Source of the DNA: a virus
DNA: 54,024 nt
IMG/VR virus record: IMGVR_UViG_3300045994_000081
Span: 1 to 54,024 of that record
Direction: 5' to 3' (one strand)
Positions 39,678 to 48,205 of the stretch are shown here, piece after piece. Under the pieces are notes generated by a model. It saw only the letters and a program-made list of their open reading frames with translations, was not told the origin of the DNA and searched no databases. The first letter of the stretch is position 1. Each line of letters opens with the position of its first letter. The position numbers and the translations under genes are program-made.

Positions 39678-41150
39678 ATGGGAAATCCAACGCAAGACAC
39701 TCTGGCTCTTATCAAAGCTGCTTACGGCACCGATGACATCAGCAAATCGATCACAACCGCCACGGGTCTGGTAGCTTATGACCTGCAAGCTCCTGCGAAG
39801 AACCTGTATCCAGTGTTCACACCGTTGCGCAATAAAATCCCTCGCGTAGGCGGCGGGAAAGGTGTTGCAACTAACTGGAAAACAATCACGTCGATCGTTG
39901 GTTCAGGCCACGATAATTCGGGCTGGATTCCAGAAGGTCAACGCTCCGGTCGTATGTCGTACACTACAGCTCCAAAGGCTGCAAACTATGTCACTATGGG
40001 CGAAGAAGACAGCGTTACATTTGAAGCAGTGAACGCGGGTAAGACATTTGAAGACGTTCGTGCCTCCATGGCTGCTCGCTTGCTGCAAAAGATGATGTTG
40101 AAAGAAGAAAACGCGATTCTGGGCGGCAATGGTTCGCTTCAGTTGGGTGTTGCAAATACTCCTGTTCTTTCTGTTGCAGGTACTACAGGCGCCCTGCCTG
40201 CGCTGACCTACAGCGTGATCGCAGTTGCGCTGACCCAAGAAGGCTATTACAACTCCAGCATCACCGGCGGGATTGCAATTGCTAAGACGGTGACTGGCGC
40301 AGATGGCGCGACGTATGTGGTCAAGGGTGGTTCGTCCAACAAGTCCGCAGCAGTTACACAAGCGGTCACACTGGGTCAAATCCTTACCGCAACCGTTCCG
40401 CTCACTGACGGTGCTATTGCTTACGCATGGTTCACTGGCGCAGCTGGCAGCGAAACTCTGCAGAAGATTACAACAACCAATCAGGTGACCTTCTCTGCTC
40501 CGCTGTCTACAGGCAATCAAGCCGCAACCGCAATCACCGCCGACAACTCTGCTAATCCTGGCCTTGCATACGACGGATTGATGACAGCAGCTTTGAACCC
40601 TGCCAATTCAGCCTACGTTGCGAAGCTTGCAGCAGGCGCGACGTTGACAGCTTCCGGTCGCGGTTCGGTTGTGGAAATTGACACAATGTTCCAAAAGATG
40701 TGGGACAGTTACCAGTTGAGCCCGTCTGTTATCTATTGCAACAGCCAGGAAATCGCTGGTATCACCAACAAGGTAATGACGTCTGCAACAGGTACTCTGC
40801 TCCGTTACAACCAAGACGGAACGAAAGGCGATCCATATGCGATTGTTGCTGGTGGTGTTGTGTCCAGTTACTTCAACCCGTACATGCCAGACGGTGGTGC
40901 AATCATTCCGGTGAAGATCCATCCTAAGGTTCCGCCCGGTACGATTATTGCGTGGTGCGAAAGCCTGCCAATGTATTACCAGAACAACGAGGTAGAGAAC
41001 GTGGCGGAAATTAAAACCCGTCAAGACTATTACCAAATTGACTGGGCAATTCGTACCCGTCAATACGAGACCGGCGTTTACGCGGAATCCGTGTTGGCGA
41101 TCTACGCACCTTTCGCGCTGGGTATCATTACCAACATCACAGCGGGTTAA
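39678..41150 (+). CDS. Major capsid protein
   Basis: A 490-residue HK97-fold capsid protein: N-arm (QDTLALIKAAYGTDD), E-loop (WIPEGQRSGRMSY), A-domain end (SPSVIYCNSQEIAG, MPDGGAIIPVKIHP). Residues about 175-300 are an inserted Ig-like stretch (YSVIAVALTQEGYYN to FSAPLSTGN) seen in related phages. The leader TTAAAGGAGAAGTAAA before the ATG is identical to that of the major tail protein at 47055, consistent with strong expression. Confidence 0.9.
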   Translation: MGNPTQDTLALIKAAYGTDDISKSITTATGLVAYDLQAPAKNLYPVFTPLRNKIPRVGGGKGVATNWKTITSIVGSGHDNSGWIPEGQRSGRMSYTTAPKAANYVTMGEEDSVTFEAVNAGKTFEDVRASMAARLLQKMMLKEENAILGGNGSLQLGVANTPVLSVAGTTGALPALTYSVIAVALTQEGYYNSSITGGIAIAKTVTGADGATYVVKGGSSNKSAAVTQAVTLGQILTATVPLTDGAIAYAWFTGAAGSETLQKITTTNQVTFSAPLSTGNQAATAITADNSANPGLAYDGLMTAALNPANSAYVAKLAAGATLTASGRGSVVEIDTMFQKMWDSYQLSPSVIYCNSQEIAGITNKVMTSATGTLLRYNQDGTKGDPYAIVAGGVVSSYFNPYMPDGGAIIPVKIHPKVPPGTIIAWCESLPMYYQNNEVENVAEIKTRQDYYQIDWAIRTRQYETGVYAESVLAIYAPFALGIITNITAG

Positions 41151-41155
41151 TGAAT

Positions 41156-41179
41156 AGCGCGGGGCGAAAGCTCCGCGCT
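41156..41179 (+). terminator. Hairpin with GAAA tetraloop after the capsid gene
   Basis: Ten-base-pair stem AGCGCGGGGC / GCTCCGCGCT (one G-U pair) capped by a GAAA tetraloop, followed by TTCT. Likely partial terminator or 3' stability element that sets high capsid message levels. Confidence 0.6.
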
Positions 41180-41195
41180 TTCTAAGGAGATTCAG

Positions 41196-41420
41196 ATGGA
41201 AATTAAATACAAGGTATTCTCTGCAAACAGTCAAAAGCTTGACGCAGAAGTTACATTACCCGACAACACGAAAGCAACGGTTCAGGTCGAAGGTTTTGTC
41301 GTGCAGCTCACAACTGAAGACCATGGCACCGTTCGCCTTCAGTTTATTGGTGCAGATGTTGAAACAGCGAAAGCGACCTTTGTTGAAGGTGCTGCAATTA
41401 CTGCAACATTCGGGGCGTAG
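41196..41420 (+). CDS. Small protein after capsid gene
   Basis: A 74-residue beta-rich protein (EIKYKVFSANSQKLDAEVTL) with AAGGAGATTCAG before the ATG. Its position just after the capsid gene suggests a minor head or decoration role; no family recognised. Confidence 0.55.
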   Translation: MEIKYKVFSANSQKLDAEVTLPDNTKATVQVEGFVVQLTTEDHGTVRLQFIGADVETAKATFVEGAAITATFGA

Positions 41421-41421
41421 T

Positions 41422-41610
41422 ATGGAACAAGCTCTCCGCGCTGGTAACACGCCCAAAGAAATAACCGTCAGCGCAATCATTACCCGCGCAAACGGTAAAG
41501 TAGAGAACCTTGGAACTGTTTCGTATTGGCATCGAAGCATCTTCAAGCGCGCTCTGTACATAATCAAGAAGCATTTCAAAGGGGAACGCTATGCTTTCAT
41601 CCGTCCTTAG
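41422..41610 (+). CDS. Small hypothetical head-region protein
   Basis: A 62-residue basic protein starting at ATG 41422, one base after the previous stop. It contains SAIITRANGKVENLGTVSYWH, a pattern that recurs in small phage proteins near capsid genes. Function unknown. It overlaps the next gene by 20 bases. Confidence 0.55.
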   Translation: MEQALRAGNTPKEITVSAIITRANGKVENLGTVSYWHRSIFKRALYIIKKHFKGERYAFIRP

Positions 41611-42007
41611 CTTTAAATTTATCTGCGTCGCGCTTGCAACCGTATTCGCGAACGCTGGTAAAGCAATCACTACGAACCGTCTTAAGGGTTCAGGTACTGA
41701 GCCAAATTATTGCGCCTGGGGTACGGGCGCGGGAACGGCTGCAATCACTGACACAACCTTGTTCACCGAGTCCGCACAGGAATCCCGTGTTGCAGGTACA
41801 AGCGCGCAGGTGACCACAACGGTGACGAACGATACTTATCAGGTGGTCGGGACGCTTACCTGTGCAACGGCAGGCAAGACCATTACAAACGCAGGCCTGT
41901 TCGACGCGTCTACGACCGGTAACATGTTCATCAAAGGGGACTTTACGGGTATCGCGCTCAACATTGGTGATTCTATTCAGTTCACCTTCCAAACGCAGTT
42001 CAGCTAA
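41591..42007 (+). CDS. Head-region structural protein, hypothetical
   Basis: A 138-residue beta-rich protein (EPNYCAWGTGAGTAAITDTTL, NDTYQVVGTLTCATAGKTIT, FTGIALNIGDSIQFTFQTQF). Proteins of this type are widespread between capsid and connector genes and may form head decorations or fibres. The first 20 residues are hydrophobic, but they lie in the overlap with the previous gene. GGGG lies upstream of ATG. Confidence 0.6.
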   Translation: MLSSVLSFKFICVALATVFANAGKAITTNRLKGSGTEPNYCAWGTGAGTAAITDTTLFTESAQESRVAGTSAQVTTTVTNDTYQVVGTLTCATAGKTITNAGLFDASTTGNMFIKGDFTGIALNIGDSIQFTFQTQFS

Positions 42008-42018
42008 TAAGGCTGACG

Positions 42019-45000
42019 GTGCGTATCTTAACTCCATCGGGTTATCAGGAACCCCAGTCACTAAAGGCTGGGGAACTTGTATGCGCGTTCGATGCGAACG
42101 GTGTTGCAATACAAAATACAATTAACTTGATTGAGCGGGTCACCCCGTCAAGTTATGATTACGAAGATTATCACTTTGAAGAAGTAGACGGTACGCCTGG
42201 ATTCCGTGCGGGACGCGGATGGATATGGTACTTAATCAACGGGAAATACCCGCTGTTTCAAGACCAAAGTATCTGGCGCAACGGCCAAGACGTATGTCAC
42301 GTCTCTGACCTTATTGCTGGTGACATGCTGTACGATGACGCGGACAACCTTTTCACGGTAGATACCGTGGTCAAGCTTGACAATGCGCTTGCCCCACAAA
42401 AATGGACGCGCTTTGAAATCAGCGGAGATCATAGCTACATTGTTGACGGAATAGCAGTTCACAACGCTTCTAGATACTGGACCACTGGGAACGGTACTTG
42501 GAGCAGCAGCGCGACCGCAAACTGGTCTGCATCTAGCGGAGGAACTGGCGGTGCCAGTGCGCCAACCAGTGCAGACGATGTCAACTTTGACACCCTATCC
42601 AGTTCAGGAAATTATACGGTTACACATACAGGAGCGAAGTCTGTCCGCAGCGTGACAATTGGAAACCCGCTGACGGGTGCGGTCACCTTCGCAAGCTCAG
42701 GAGCGACAACCGTCTACGGTTCTTTTATAAATAATACGACTGCTGGCGTGTTTAACTGGACAGGACTTACGACATTCGCGGCAACGACAACCGGATGGAC
42801 TATAGGCTCGTTTAACGGGTCGTCTGTCACGTTTAACGGTACAGGAGGCGGATGGACTGTAGGCGGATTGACGTGCGCAGCATCCACAGCAGTTCTGACC
42901 CTTACAAACGGAACGCCTACGGGTATGACAGTTACCCTGCAGACAAACAGTCTCGCGCCTATTGTAGGAAACTGGAACGGAAGTTCCGCCTTCGCAAATC
43001 TGACTTATCAACCTTTCACTTTTGGAAACCTTGCGATGACGTTTGCGCAAGGTTTTACTGTTACCGGAACAATGGCTGTATATAGCTCTTCCGGAAATCC
43101 TATGAACCTTGCAACTCTTGTTCAGTTTGCAAGTCCAACGCTTGGCACTGCTATCTCGATATCCGTCGGAACTTTCAATTGTGCTTACGGTGCGATTTTC
43201 AGAGATGTTAATCTTACAGTAACGGGCGGAAGTTACGCATATATAGGAGACGCGGGCGGTAATACATTCACCGGAATGAGCGCGACTACACCTATCACCG
43301 CGTATATGGTCGGAACTGGAAATCACAATTTTTATTTAGAGGCGACGAACTATTGGTTCACCGCAAGTGGAGGAAGTACCGCGTCGTCCCGCGCTCCAGT
43401 TCTTCCACAAGACAGCGCAATAATAGACGCAAATAGCGGAACAGGAACGATCACCCAAAATATCCCAAGGCTCGGAAATCTTAACTGCACAGGGTTCACG
43501 GGGACGCTTACGACGTCTACCGTTTGCGAATTCTACGGGTCTATCATACTTGGAACAGGTATGACGTTGACAGCGTCTACTCAAGCTTATACATATAGAG
43601 GCAGAGGCTCTTCTACGTTCACATGTAACGGAAAGTCATGGTCTAAAGCAATTGCGGTTGATTGCAAGACAGGGACTTTGACGCTTGGAAGTAACTTCGT
43701 TTCTTCTGCGTCTATTAGTCTGACACGCGGTACGATTAATGACGGCGGATATAATATAACGCCAGGCTCGTTCACTTTTAATTACGGAGCAACCTTCTAC
43801 AAATCCGGAAATTTAATGTTACAAAGCGTCGCGGGTACGGTAACGCTGTCATGTGTGACATATGACAGCGCGGGCGCCATTTATCTGAGCACAGCTTGTA
43901 CGCTAGACACGTCAAATACGTCTAACCTTTATCCGTTATTTAGTATTATCTTATCCGCAGGTACGACTACATTCGCATGGAACGTATTTGTCATAAGTTT
44001 ATACGCTCCAATGAATACAACAATCAATATTTCTACTCAGCTATACGTTACGAATTGGAATGTGAACGGGGCGCCTACAGACTACACGGACCCACTGAAT
44101 CCTATTACACAATACAGTCAGATTACTGGCGTAGGCGCACAGCGTCCTATATACGATAGACTTGGAAATCCCGTTACATTCTATTCTAACTGGGTAGGAG
44201 TAACGAACATCAACGCAGGCGGGTCAGGCGGGATGCTTATTGTAGATCAAAATTCAATTATATCTACGGGATGCGCTTCTGTTTACAAACGATGGATATC
44301 TACGTTGACGCTTACTAGTGCGCACGCCGCGTCAAGCGTGCTTCGCAGCAGTAACTATAAGAAGATATTGACTAGAACTGTAAATAGCGCGCTTACGCTG
44401 GGTTATTTTATGTCATCCCATAGACAAGCATTGACAGCGGTTGCGAACGCGGCGCCTGTGCTGTTTGAACACGCGCTGCACCGGGCAGCGCGTGCGGTTA
44501 ATGTGGTTACTAGCGCGGTTTCTACCCGCTTGCGCCTTGTAGGGTTACGCCTTACAAGTTCACCCGCGTTTAAACTGATAAAACAGGTTGCCCGAAAGAT
44601 TACCGCAACAGAAACAACGTCGGTTCTTCATGTCTTGCAGATAAGAACCTTGCTTTTAAAAAACGTCCAAGCGTTTCAAAATATAGGTTTTAAAATTGCG
44701 AAGACTTTGAAACAATCTGTAACGTCTTCACTGTATATTCCCCGCAAAATTGGCGCAAGGTCTATCGCTTATGCGCATGAATACGTGAGCTTTATAAAGC
44801 GAGCGGATATTAAGTTATCGGTCTTAATAGTGTCTGCGATGTTTACAGCGTTTGCTTTAAAGTTGACTCTGAAATATCACGTAACATCGATTCTTACTCA
44901 CCGTCATTTTATTAAGAAAGCGTTGACCGCTGTTGCTACAAAGTTGACCACAATAAGTCCTATAAAAGGCCACTTATTGCAGTTCCACATCACGGTGACA

Positions 45001-45306
45001 AGTGTTCCGCGTTTGTATAAAGGCCTTAAGCATTCGTTCCTAACCTTTGTCACCGTTCACGCAAGTTACACGCCAAGGTTCTTTATAAAATCTACTGCGA
45101 ATAGTGTTGCAAGTGTGAAGCGTTCGTTCTTTATTAAACTAAAGATATTGAGAACTGTTCCAACCTTAATAAGAGTGAACGTCAGAATATGGGTTTTAAA
45201 TTTTGTGCTTACGCTGAAGGATGCTGCTCGTTATAATGCGACAATCTCTAACGCTTCAAAGTACGGTTTGAAGCTATTCGACAACGCGGTGAAAAAGTTA
45301 AAATGA
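42019..45306 (+). CDS. Hint-domain structural protein, possible head/tail fibre
   Basis: A 1,095-residue protein with a GTG start and AAGG upstream. Residues 1-149 are a Hint (intein/hedgehog) domain: ILTPSGYQEPQSLKAGELVCAFD matches block A without the first Cys, VSDLIAGDML a later block, and it ends DHSYIVDGIAVHN149-A150, an intein C-terminal junction. Residues 150-750 are a repetitive beta-rich fibre (YWTTGNGTWSSSATANWSAS). Residues 755-1095 are basic with degenerate repeats and very few acidic residues. The N-extein is absent, block B lacks a clear TxxH, and +1 is Ala, so only C-terminal cleavage seems possible, freeing a 946-residue fibre. Confidence 0.75.
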   Translation: MRILTPSGYQEPQSLKAGELVCAFDANGVAIQNTINLIERVTPSSYDYEDYHFEEVDGTPGFRAGRGWIWYLINGKYPLFQDQSIWRNGQDVCHVSDLIAGDMLYDDADNLFTVDTVVKLDNALAPQKWTRFEISGDHSYIVDGIAVHNASRYWTTGNGTWSSSATANWSASSGGTGGASAPTSADDVNFDTLSSSGNYTVTHTGAKSVRSVTIGNPLTGAVTFASSGATTVYGSFINNTTAGVFNWTGLTTFAATTTGWTIGSFNGSSVTFNGTGGGWTVGGLTCAASTAVLTLTNGTPTGMTVTLQTNSLAPIVGNWNGSSAFANLTYQPFTFGNLAMTFAQGFTVTGTMAVYSSSGNPMNLATLVQFASPTLGTAISISVGTFNCAYGAIFRDVNLTVTGGSYAYIGDAGGNTFTGMSATTPITAYMVGTGNHNFYLEATNYWFTASGGSTASSRAPVLPQDSAIIDANSGTGTITQNIPRLGNLNCTGFTGTLTTSTVCEFYGSIILGTGMTLTASTQAYTYRGRGSSTFTCNGKSWSKAIAVDCKTGTLTLGSNFVSSASISLTRGTINDGGYNITPGSFTFNYGATFYKSGNLMLQSVAGTVTLSCVTYDSAGAIYLSTACTLDTSNTSNLYPLFSIILSAGTTTFAWNVFVISLYAPMNTTINISTQLYVTNWNVNGAPTDYTDPLNPITQYSQITGVGAQRPIYDRLGNPVTFYSNWVGVTNINAGGSGGMLIVDQNSIISTGCASVYKRWISTLTLTSAHAASSVLRSSNYKKILTRTVNSALTLGYFMSSHRQALTAVANAAPVLFEHALHRAARAVNVVTSAVSTRLRLVGLRLTSSPAFKLIKQVARKITATETTSVLHVLQIRTLLLKNVQAFQNIGFKIAKTLKQSVTSSLYIPRKIGARSIAYAHEYVSFIKRADIKLSVLIVSAMFTAFALKLTLKYHVTSILTHRHFIKKALTAVATKLTTISPIKGHLLQFHITVTSVPRLYKGLKHSFLTFVTVHASYTPRFFIKSTANSVASVKRSFFIKLKILRTVPTLIRVNVRIWVLNFVLTLKDAARYNATISNASKYGLKLFDNAVKKLK

Positions 45307-45587
45307 ACGCTTATGATTTAGGTGACATCGTTCTACTTACCGCCAGCTTTTCTACAGTTGGCGGTTTACCCGTGACCCCTGATACTGTAGATTTTAAAAT
45401 AAAAAGACCTGACGGAGTTGTTGAACTATTCCACTATCCTGCAACCGTAATTTCACCCGCGCTGGGAACTTACACGGTAGATTATGTTCCGTCACAAAGT
45501 GGAACGCACCTTTATCGTGCGGAAGCAACAGGCACAGGTCAGTCCGGTAGCGAAGGTGACTTCTATATCAGAGACTCTAACTTTTAA
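45303..45587 (+). CDS. Small Ig-like structural protein
   Basis: A 94-residue beta-sandwich-like protein (GDIVLLTASFSTVGGLPVTPD, YTVDYVPSQSGTHLYRAEATG). Coupled by ATGA to the Hint protein. Probably a head or fibre accessory; no family recognised. Confidence 0.6.
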   Translation: MNAYDLGDIVLLTASFSTVGGLPVTPDTVDFKIKRPDGVVELFHYPATVISPALGTYTVDYVPSQSGTHLYRAEATGTGQSGSEGDFYIRDSNF

Positions 45588-45595
45588 GGACTGTC

Positions 45596-46135
45596 ATGTT
45601 AATAACTGTTCAACAGGCTAGAGAATTTTGCAACGGTAAACCTGAAAGTGATGCGGTATTCGCAACCCTTGCAAAGGGTGTGAGCGATGCTGTTGAGTCC
45701 TATATGAGCGTCAACGTCCTTGCGAAAGACTACGCTCAGAAGTTTAACGGTGCGGGAAAGACAAAACTGTTTCTTACCAACAGACCCGTCAACTCGGTTG
45801 CGTCGCTTACGATTAACGGACGTCCTATTCCACCGTCCACCGGCGACGGTGTTGCGGGTTACGTTGCGGATTCAAACCAAATTTATTTGACAGGCTATAC
45901 GTTCGAAAAGGGCGTTCAGAATGTTCATGTAAGCTACAACGCAGGTCTTGCAACCGTACCTTATGACCTCGAAATGGCGTGTCTCAAATGGGTGTCTTTC
46001 CTGTATAAGGAAATGCCACGCGAAGGACAATCCAGCAAGACGCTTGCAGGTGAGACGGTTACTTATACGGTGACGGATTTACCTGCAAGCGTTCGCGCAA
46101 TTCTTGACGCTTACCGCAATAGGATTCCAGCGTGA
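45596..46135 (+). CDS. Head-tail connector (adaptor, gp6-like)
   Basis: A 179-residue helical adaptor. It shows the usual pattern of N-terminal helices (AREFCNGKPESD, VSDAVESYMSV), a beta hairpin (LFLTNRPVNSVASLTING) and a C-terminal helix set (YDLEMACLKWVSFLYKE), as in HK97 gp6 and SPP1 gp15 adaptors that bind below the portal. Followed by the gp10-like gene with GTGA overlap. Confidence 0.75.
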   Translation: MLITVQQAREFCNGKPESDAVFATLAKGVSDAVESYMSVNVLAKDYAQKFNGAGKTKLFLTNRPVNSVASLTINGRPIPPSTGDGVAGYVADSNQIYLTGYTFEKGVQNVHVSYNAGLATVPYDLEMACLKWVSFLYKEMPREGQSSKTLAGETVTYTVTDLPASVRAILDAYRNRIPA

Positions 46136-46617
46136 TTACCGCGGAAGTCAGATACGGTAAGGTTCAACAGCGACTTGGAAAGATCGCTCAAAACGTACAG
46201 AAGCGCGTTGAAAAAGCGGTCACTGTAGAAGCGTTGAACCTTGTCGGATACGTTAAAGCAAACAAGCTTTCAGATCAGGTTTTGAAGGTAAGAACCGGAC
46301 GCTTGCGCCGTTCTATAACTGCAAAGTTTGAAGGCGAAGGAAGCGGGAACTTTCGTGCAAAGGTAGGAACGAACGTAAGATACGCAAGAGCGCATGAAGA
46401 AGGCTTTTCGGGTAGCGTGCAGGTTCCAGAGCATTCAAGACGTCAGACAGTAGCATGGGGAAAAATCATGCGAGAGCCTAAGGTCGTTACGGTAAGGGCG
46501 CACAGTATGCAAATGAATATCGAAGCGCGTCCGTTCTTGCGTCCGTCTCTTACCGAGAACCTTGACCGTATAAAAGGGAACATCCGTAAAGCGTTGACGG
46601 AAGGATTGAAATCATGA
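46132..46617 (+). CDS. HK97 gp10-like head-tail joining protein
   Basis: A 161-residue protein with a GTG start. The motif VRTGRLRRSITAKF, NVRYARAHEEGF and ARPFLRPSLTEN are the standard signature of the HK97 gp10 family (head closure or tail component). Coupled to both neighbours. Confidence 0.8.
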   Translation: MITAEVRYGKVQQRLGKIAQNVQKRVEKAVTVEALNLVGYVKANKLSDQVLKVRTGRLRRSITAKFEGEGSGNFRAKVGTNVRYARAHEEGFSGSVQVPEHSRRQTVAWGKIMREPKVVTVRAHSMQMNIEARPFLRPSLTENLDRIKGNIRKALTEGLKS

Positions 46618-47042
46618 ATCTTGCAAGCCGCGAAACCGCTTATCTTGCGTTATTTGCAAGACTGCAAAACATTACAGGAATTAAGAACTGCACGCGCAAG
46701 CTTACGCACTGGCAAGACTCTCCTATGGAAAACCAGCCTGTTCTTTATATGGAACAAGGAGGCGAGGTAAGAAACCCCGTGCAGGGTCTGCCAGCAAGGC
46801 TAGTGCTGGAGGCAAACTTGTGGTTATACGTGAGCACACAAGGCGACCCAGTCGGACCAGTGCTCAACCCGTTGCTGGACGCAATAGGTGACACGCTTGA
46901 ACCTATTGTCGCGCAGAACAATAGACAGACTTTGGGCGGCGTCGTTCATCATTGCTGGATTGAAGGACAGACGCAAGTGTTCGAAGGTAACTTAGGGGAA
47001 GAAGCGGTTGCAATAATCCCCGTCAAAATGTTAGTCACTTAA
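46614..47042 (+). CDS. Tail terminator-like protein
   Basis: A 142-residue protein between the gp10-like and major tail genes, where the tail terminator (lambda gpU-type) is always found. N-terminal helix ETAYLALFARLQNITGIKNC, then beta strands with VLYMEQGG and LEANLWLYVS, fit the family. It would cap the tail tube before head joining. Confidence 0.7.
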   Translation: MNLASRETAYLALFARLQNITGIKNCTRKLTHWQDSPMENQPVLYMEQGGEVRNPVQGLPARLVLEANLWLYVSTQGDPVGPVLNPLLDAIGDTLEPIVAQNNRQTLGGVVHHCWIEGQTQVFEGNLGEEAVAIIPVKMLVT

Positions 47043-47054
47043 AGGAGAAGTAAA

Positions 47055-47822
47055 ATGAGTCAATTTTTATTCGGTTCGGGTGTATTTTGGGGGACTCCTC
47101 TTAATGACTCAAATGGCAACGCTATCGTAAATCCAACCCCTGTTCAGCTGGGTGTAATGCAGGACATCAGCATGGACATCAGCTTCGATACGAAGCAACT
47201 GTACGGACGTTTTCAGTTCCCAGTTGCTATCGGTCGCGGTAAGGGCAAGATGACAGGTAAGGCAAAGACTGCGCAAGTAAACGCATCCGCGTTGAACAGT
47301 TTGTTCTTCGGTCAGACCTTGGCAAATGGCCTTGTTGATAACTACGCAGATGTCATTGGTAGCGCAATTCCTGCCACGCCTTTCGCGGTTACGGTGACAC
47401 CCCCGAACGCAGGTGTCTGGGCTTATGATTTAGGGGTGCGTGACGCAAACGGCTTACCGATGACGAAGGTTGCAGCTACACCAACGACGGGTCAATACAC
47501 GGTAGGAAGTGGCGGTGTTTATACCTTTGCAGCGGCAGACGTGGGTCTTACGGTCTACATCAGTTATCAATACACTGCAACAAGCACAACCGCCAAGAAG
47601 TCTACGGTTCGAAACGCACTGATGGGCGCGACACCTACTTTCCAAGGGGACTTGTATATTCCGTTCAATGGTAAGACCCTCGTAATGACGATTCCTAAAT
47701 GCGTCACAACGAAATGGGCAATGGCAACAAAACTGGATGACTTTACGATTCCAGAGTTTGACTTCGACGGGTTTGCGGATGCGGCGGGTAATGCCCTATA
47801 CTGGGCAGCGTCGGACAACTAA
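47055..47822 (+). CDS. Major tail protein
   Basis: A 255-residue tube protein (GVMQDISMDISFDTKQLYGR, KMTGKAKTAQVNA, and a C-terminal DDFTIPEFDFDGFADAAGN). The middle (about 105-180) looks like an inserted Ig-like module. Its leader TTAAAGGAGAAGTAAAATG is the same as that of the capsid gene. It forms the tail tube. Confidence 0.85.
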   Translation: MSQFLFGSGVFWGTPLNDSNGNAIVNPTPVQLGVMQDISMDISFDTKQLYGRFQFPVAIGRGKGKMTGKAKTAQVNASALNSLFFGQTLANGLVDNYADVIGSAIPATPFAVTVTPPNAGVWAYDLGVRDANGLPMTKVAATPTTGQYTVGSGGVYTFAAADVGLTVYISYQYTATSTTAKKSTVRNALMGATPTFQGDLYIPFNGKTLVMTIPKCVTTKWAMATKLDDFTIPEFDFDGFADAAGNALYWAASDN

Positions 47823-47828
47823 CCACAA

Positions 47829-47848
47829 TGGGCGGCTTCGGTCGCCCA
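47829..47848 (+). terminator. C(UUCG)G hairpin after the major tail gene
   Basis: Eight-base-pair stem TGGGCGGC / GTCGCCCA with a TTCG tetraloop closed by C-G, a very stable hairpin, followed by ATTACTTTAA. It may reduce transcription into the tail chaperone and tape measure genes, which are needed in lower amounts. Confidence 0.6.
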
Positions 47849-47867
47849 ATTACTTTAAGGAATTGAA

Positions 47868-48194
47868 ATGGATAACCCAGTACCTCGCGTCAAAGGACAA
47901 AAGATTACACTTCTGGAAACAGAGTACATTTTGCCTCCGCTTCCCCTTACTTACATGGACGATATTCAGCCTTTGCTGGACGGTGGTACAACGCAGAACA
48001 AGGCATACGTTGGCGCACTTATTAGCGCAGTTCACTTGAGCTTATTGCGCAACTATCCAGACATGAATCGTTCTGTAGTTGCTGATAATTTGGATATGAC
48101 GAACTACGCGGACATCGTTAATGCGTTCATGGTTACTAACAAATTCACAGCCTCTTCTGAAGTTAAATCGGGGGAGCTGAAGGCGAGCGAATAA
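47868..48194 (+). CDS. Tail assembly chaperone (gpG-like)
   Basis: A 108-residue protein between the major tail and tape measure genes, the place of the lambda G chaperone. It would bind the tape measure and tail tube protein during assembly. Near its end, a GGGGG run (48170-48174) allows a -1 shift into the next frame (48206-48475). Confidence 0.75.
   Translation: MDNPVPRVKGQKITLLETEYILPPLPLTYMDDIQPLLDGGTTQNKAYVGALISAVHLSLLRNYPDMNRSVVADNLDMTNYADIVNAFMVTNKFTASSEVKSGELKASE
48167..48175 (+). other. Candidate -1 ribosomal frameshift site
   Basis: The sequence ATCGGGGGA holds five G. In the zero frame the codons are TCG-GGG-GAG. A -1 slip at GGG gives ATC-GGG-GGA, and that frame is open from 48167 to 48475. 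The frame before 48167 has a stop at 48164. It is not a classic X-XXY-YYZ heptamer, so P-site slippage on the G run is proposed. Confidence 0.55.
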
Positions 48195-48205
48195 GCTGGG
48201 ACGAA

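Noticed and set aside
39903-40520. 205-residue Cys-rich minus-strand ORF
   Set aside because: Antisense to the capsid gene, composition typical of a shadow frame, inside the late rightward operon.
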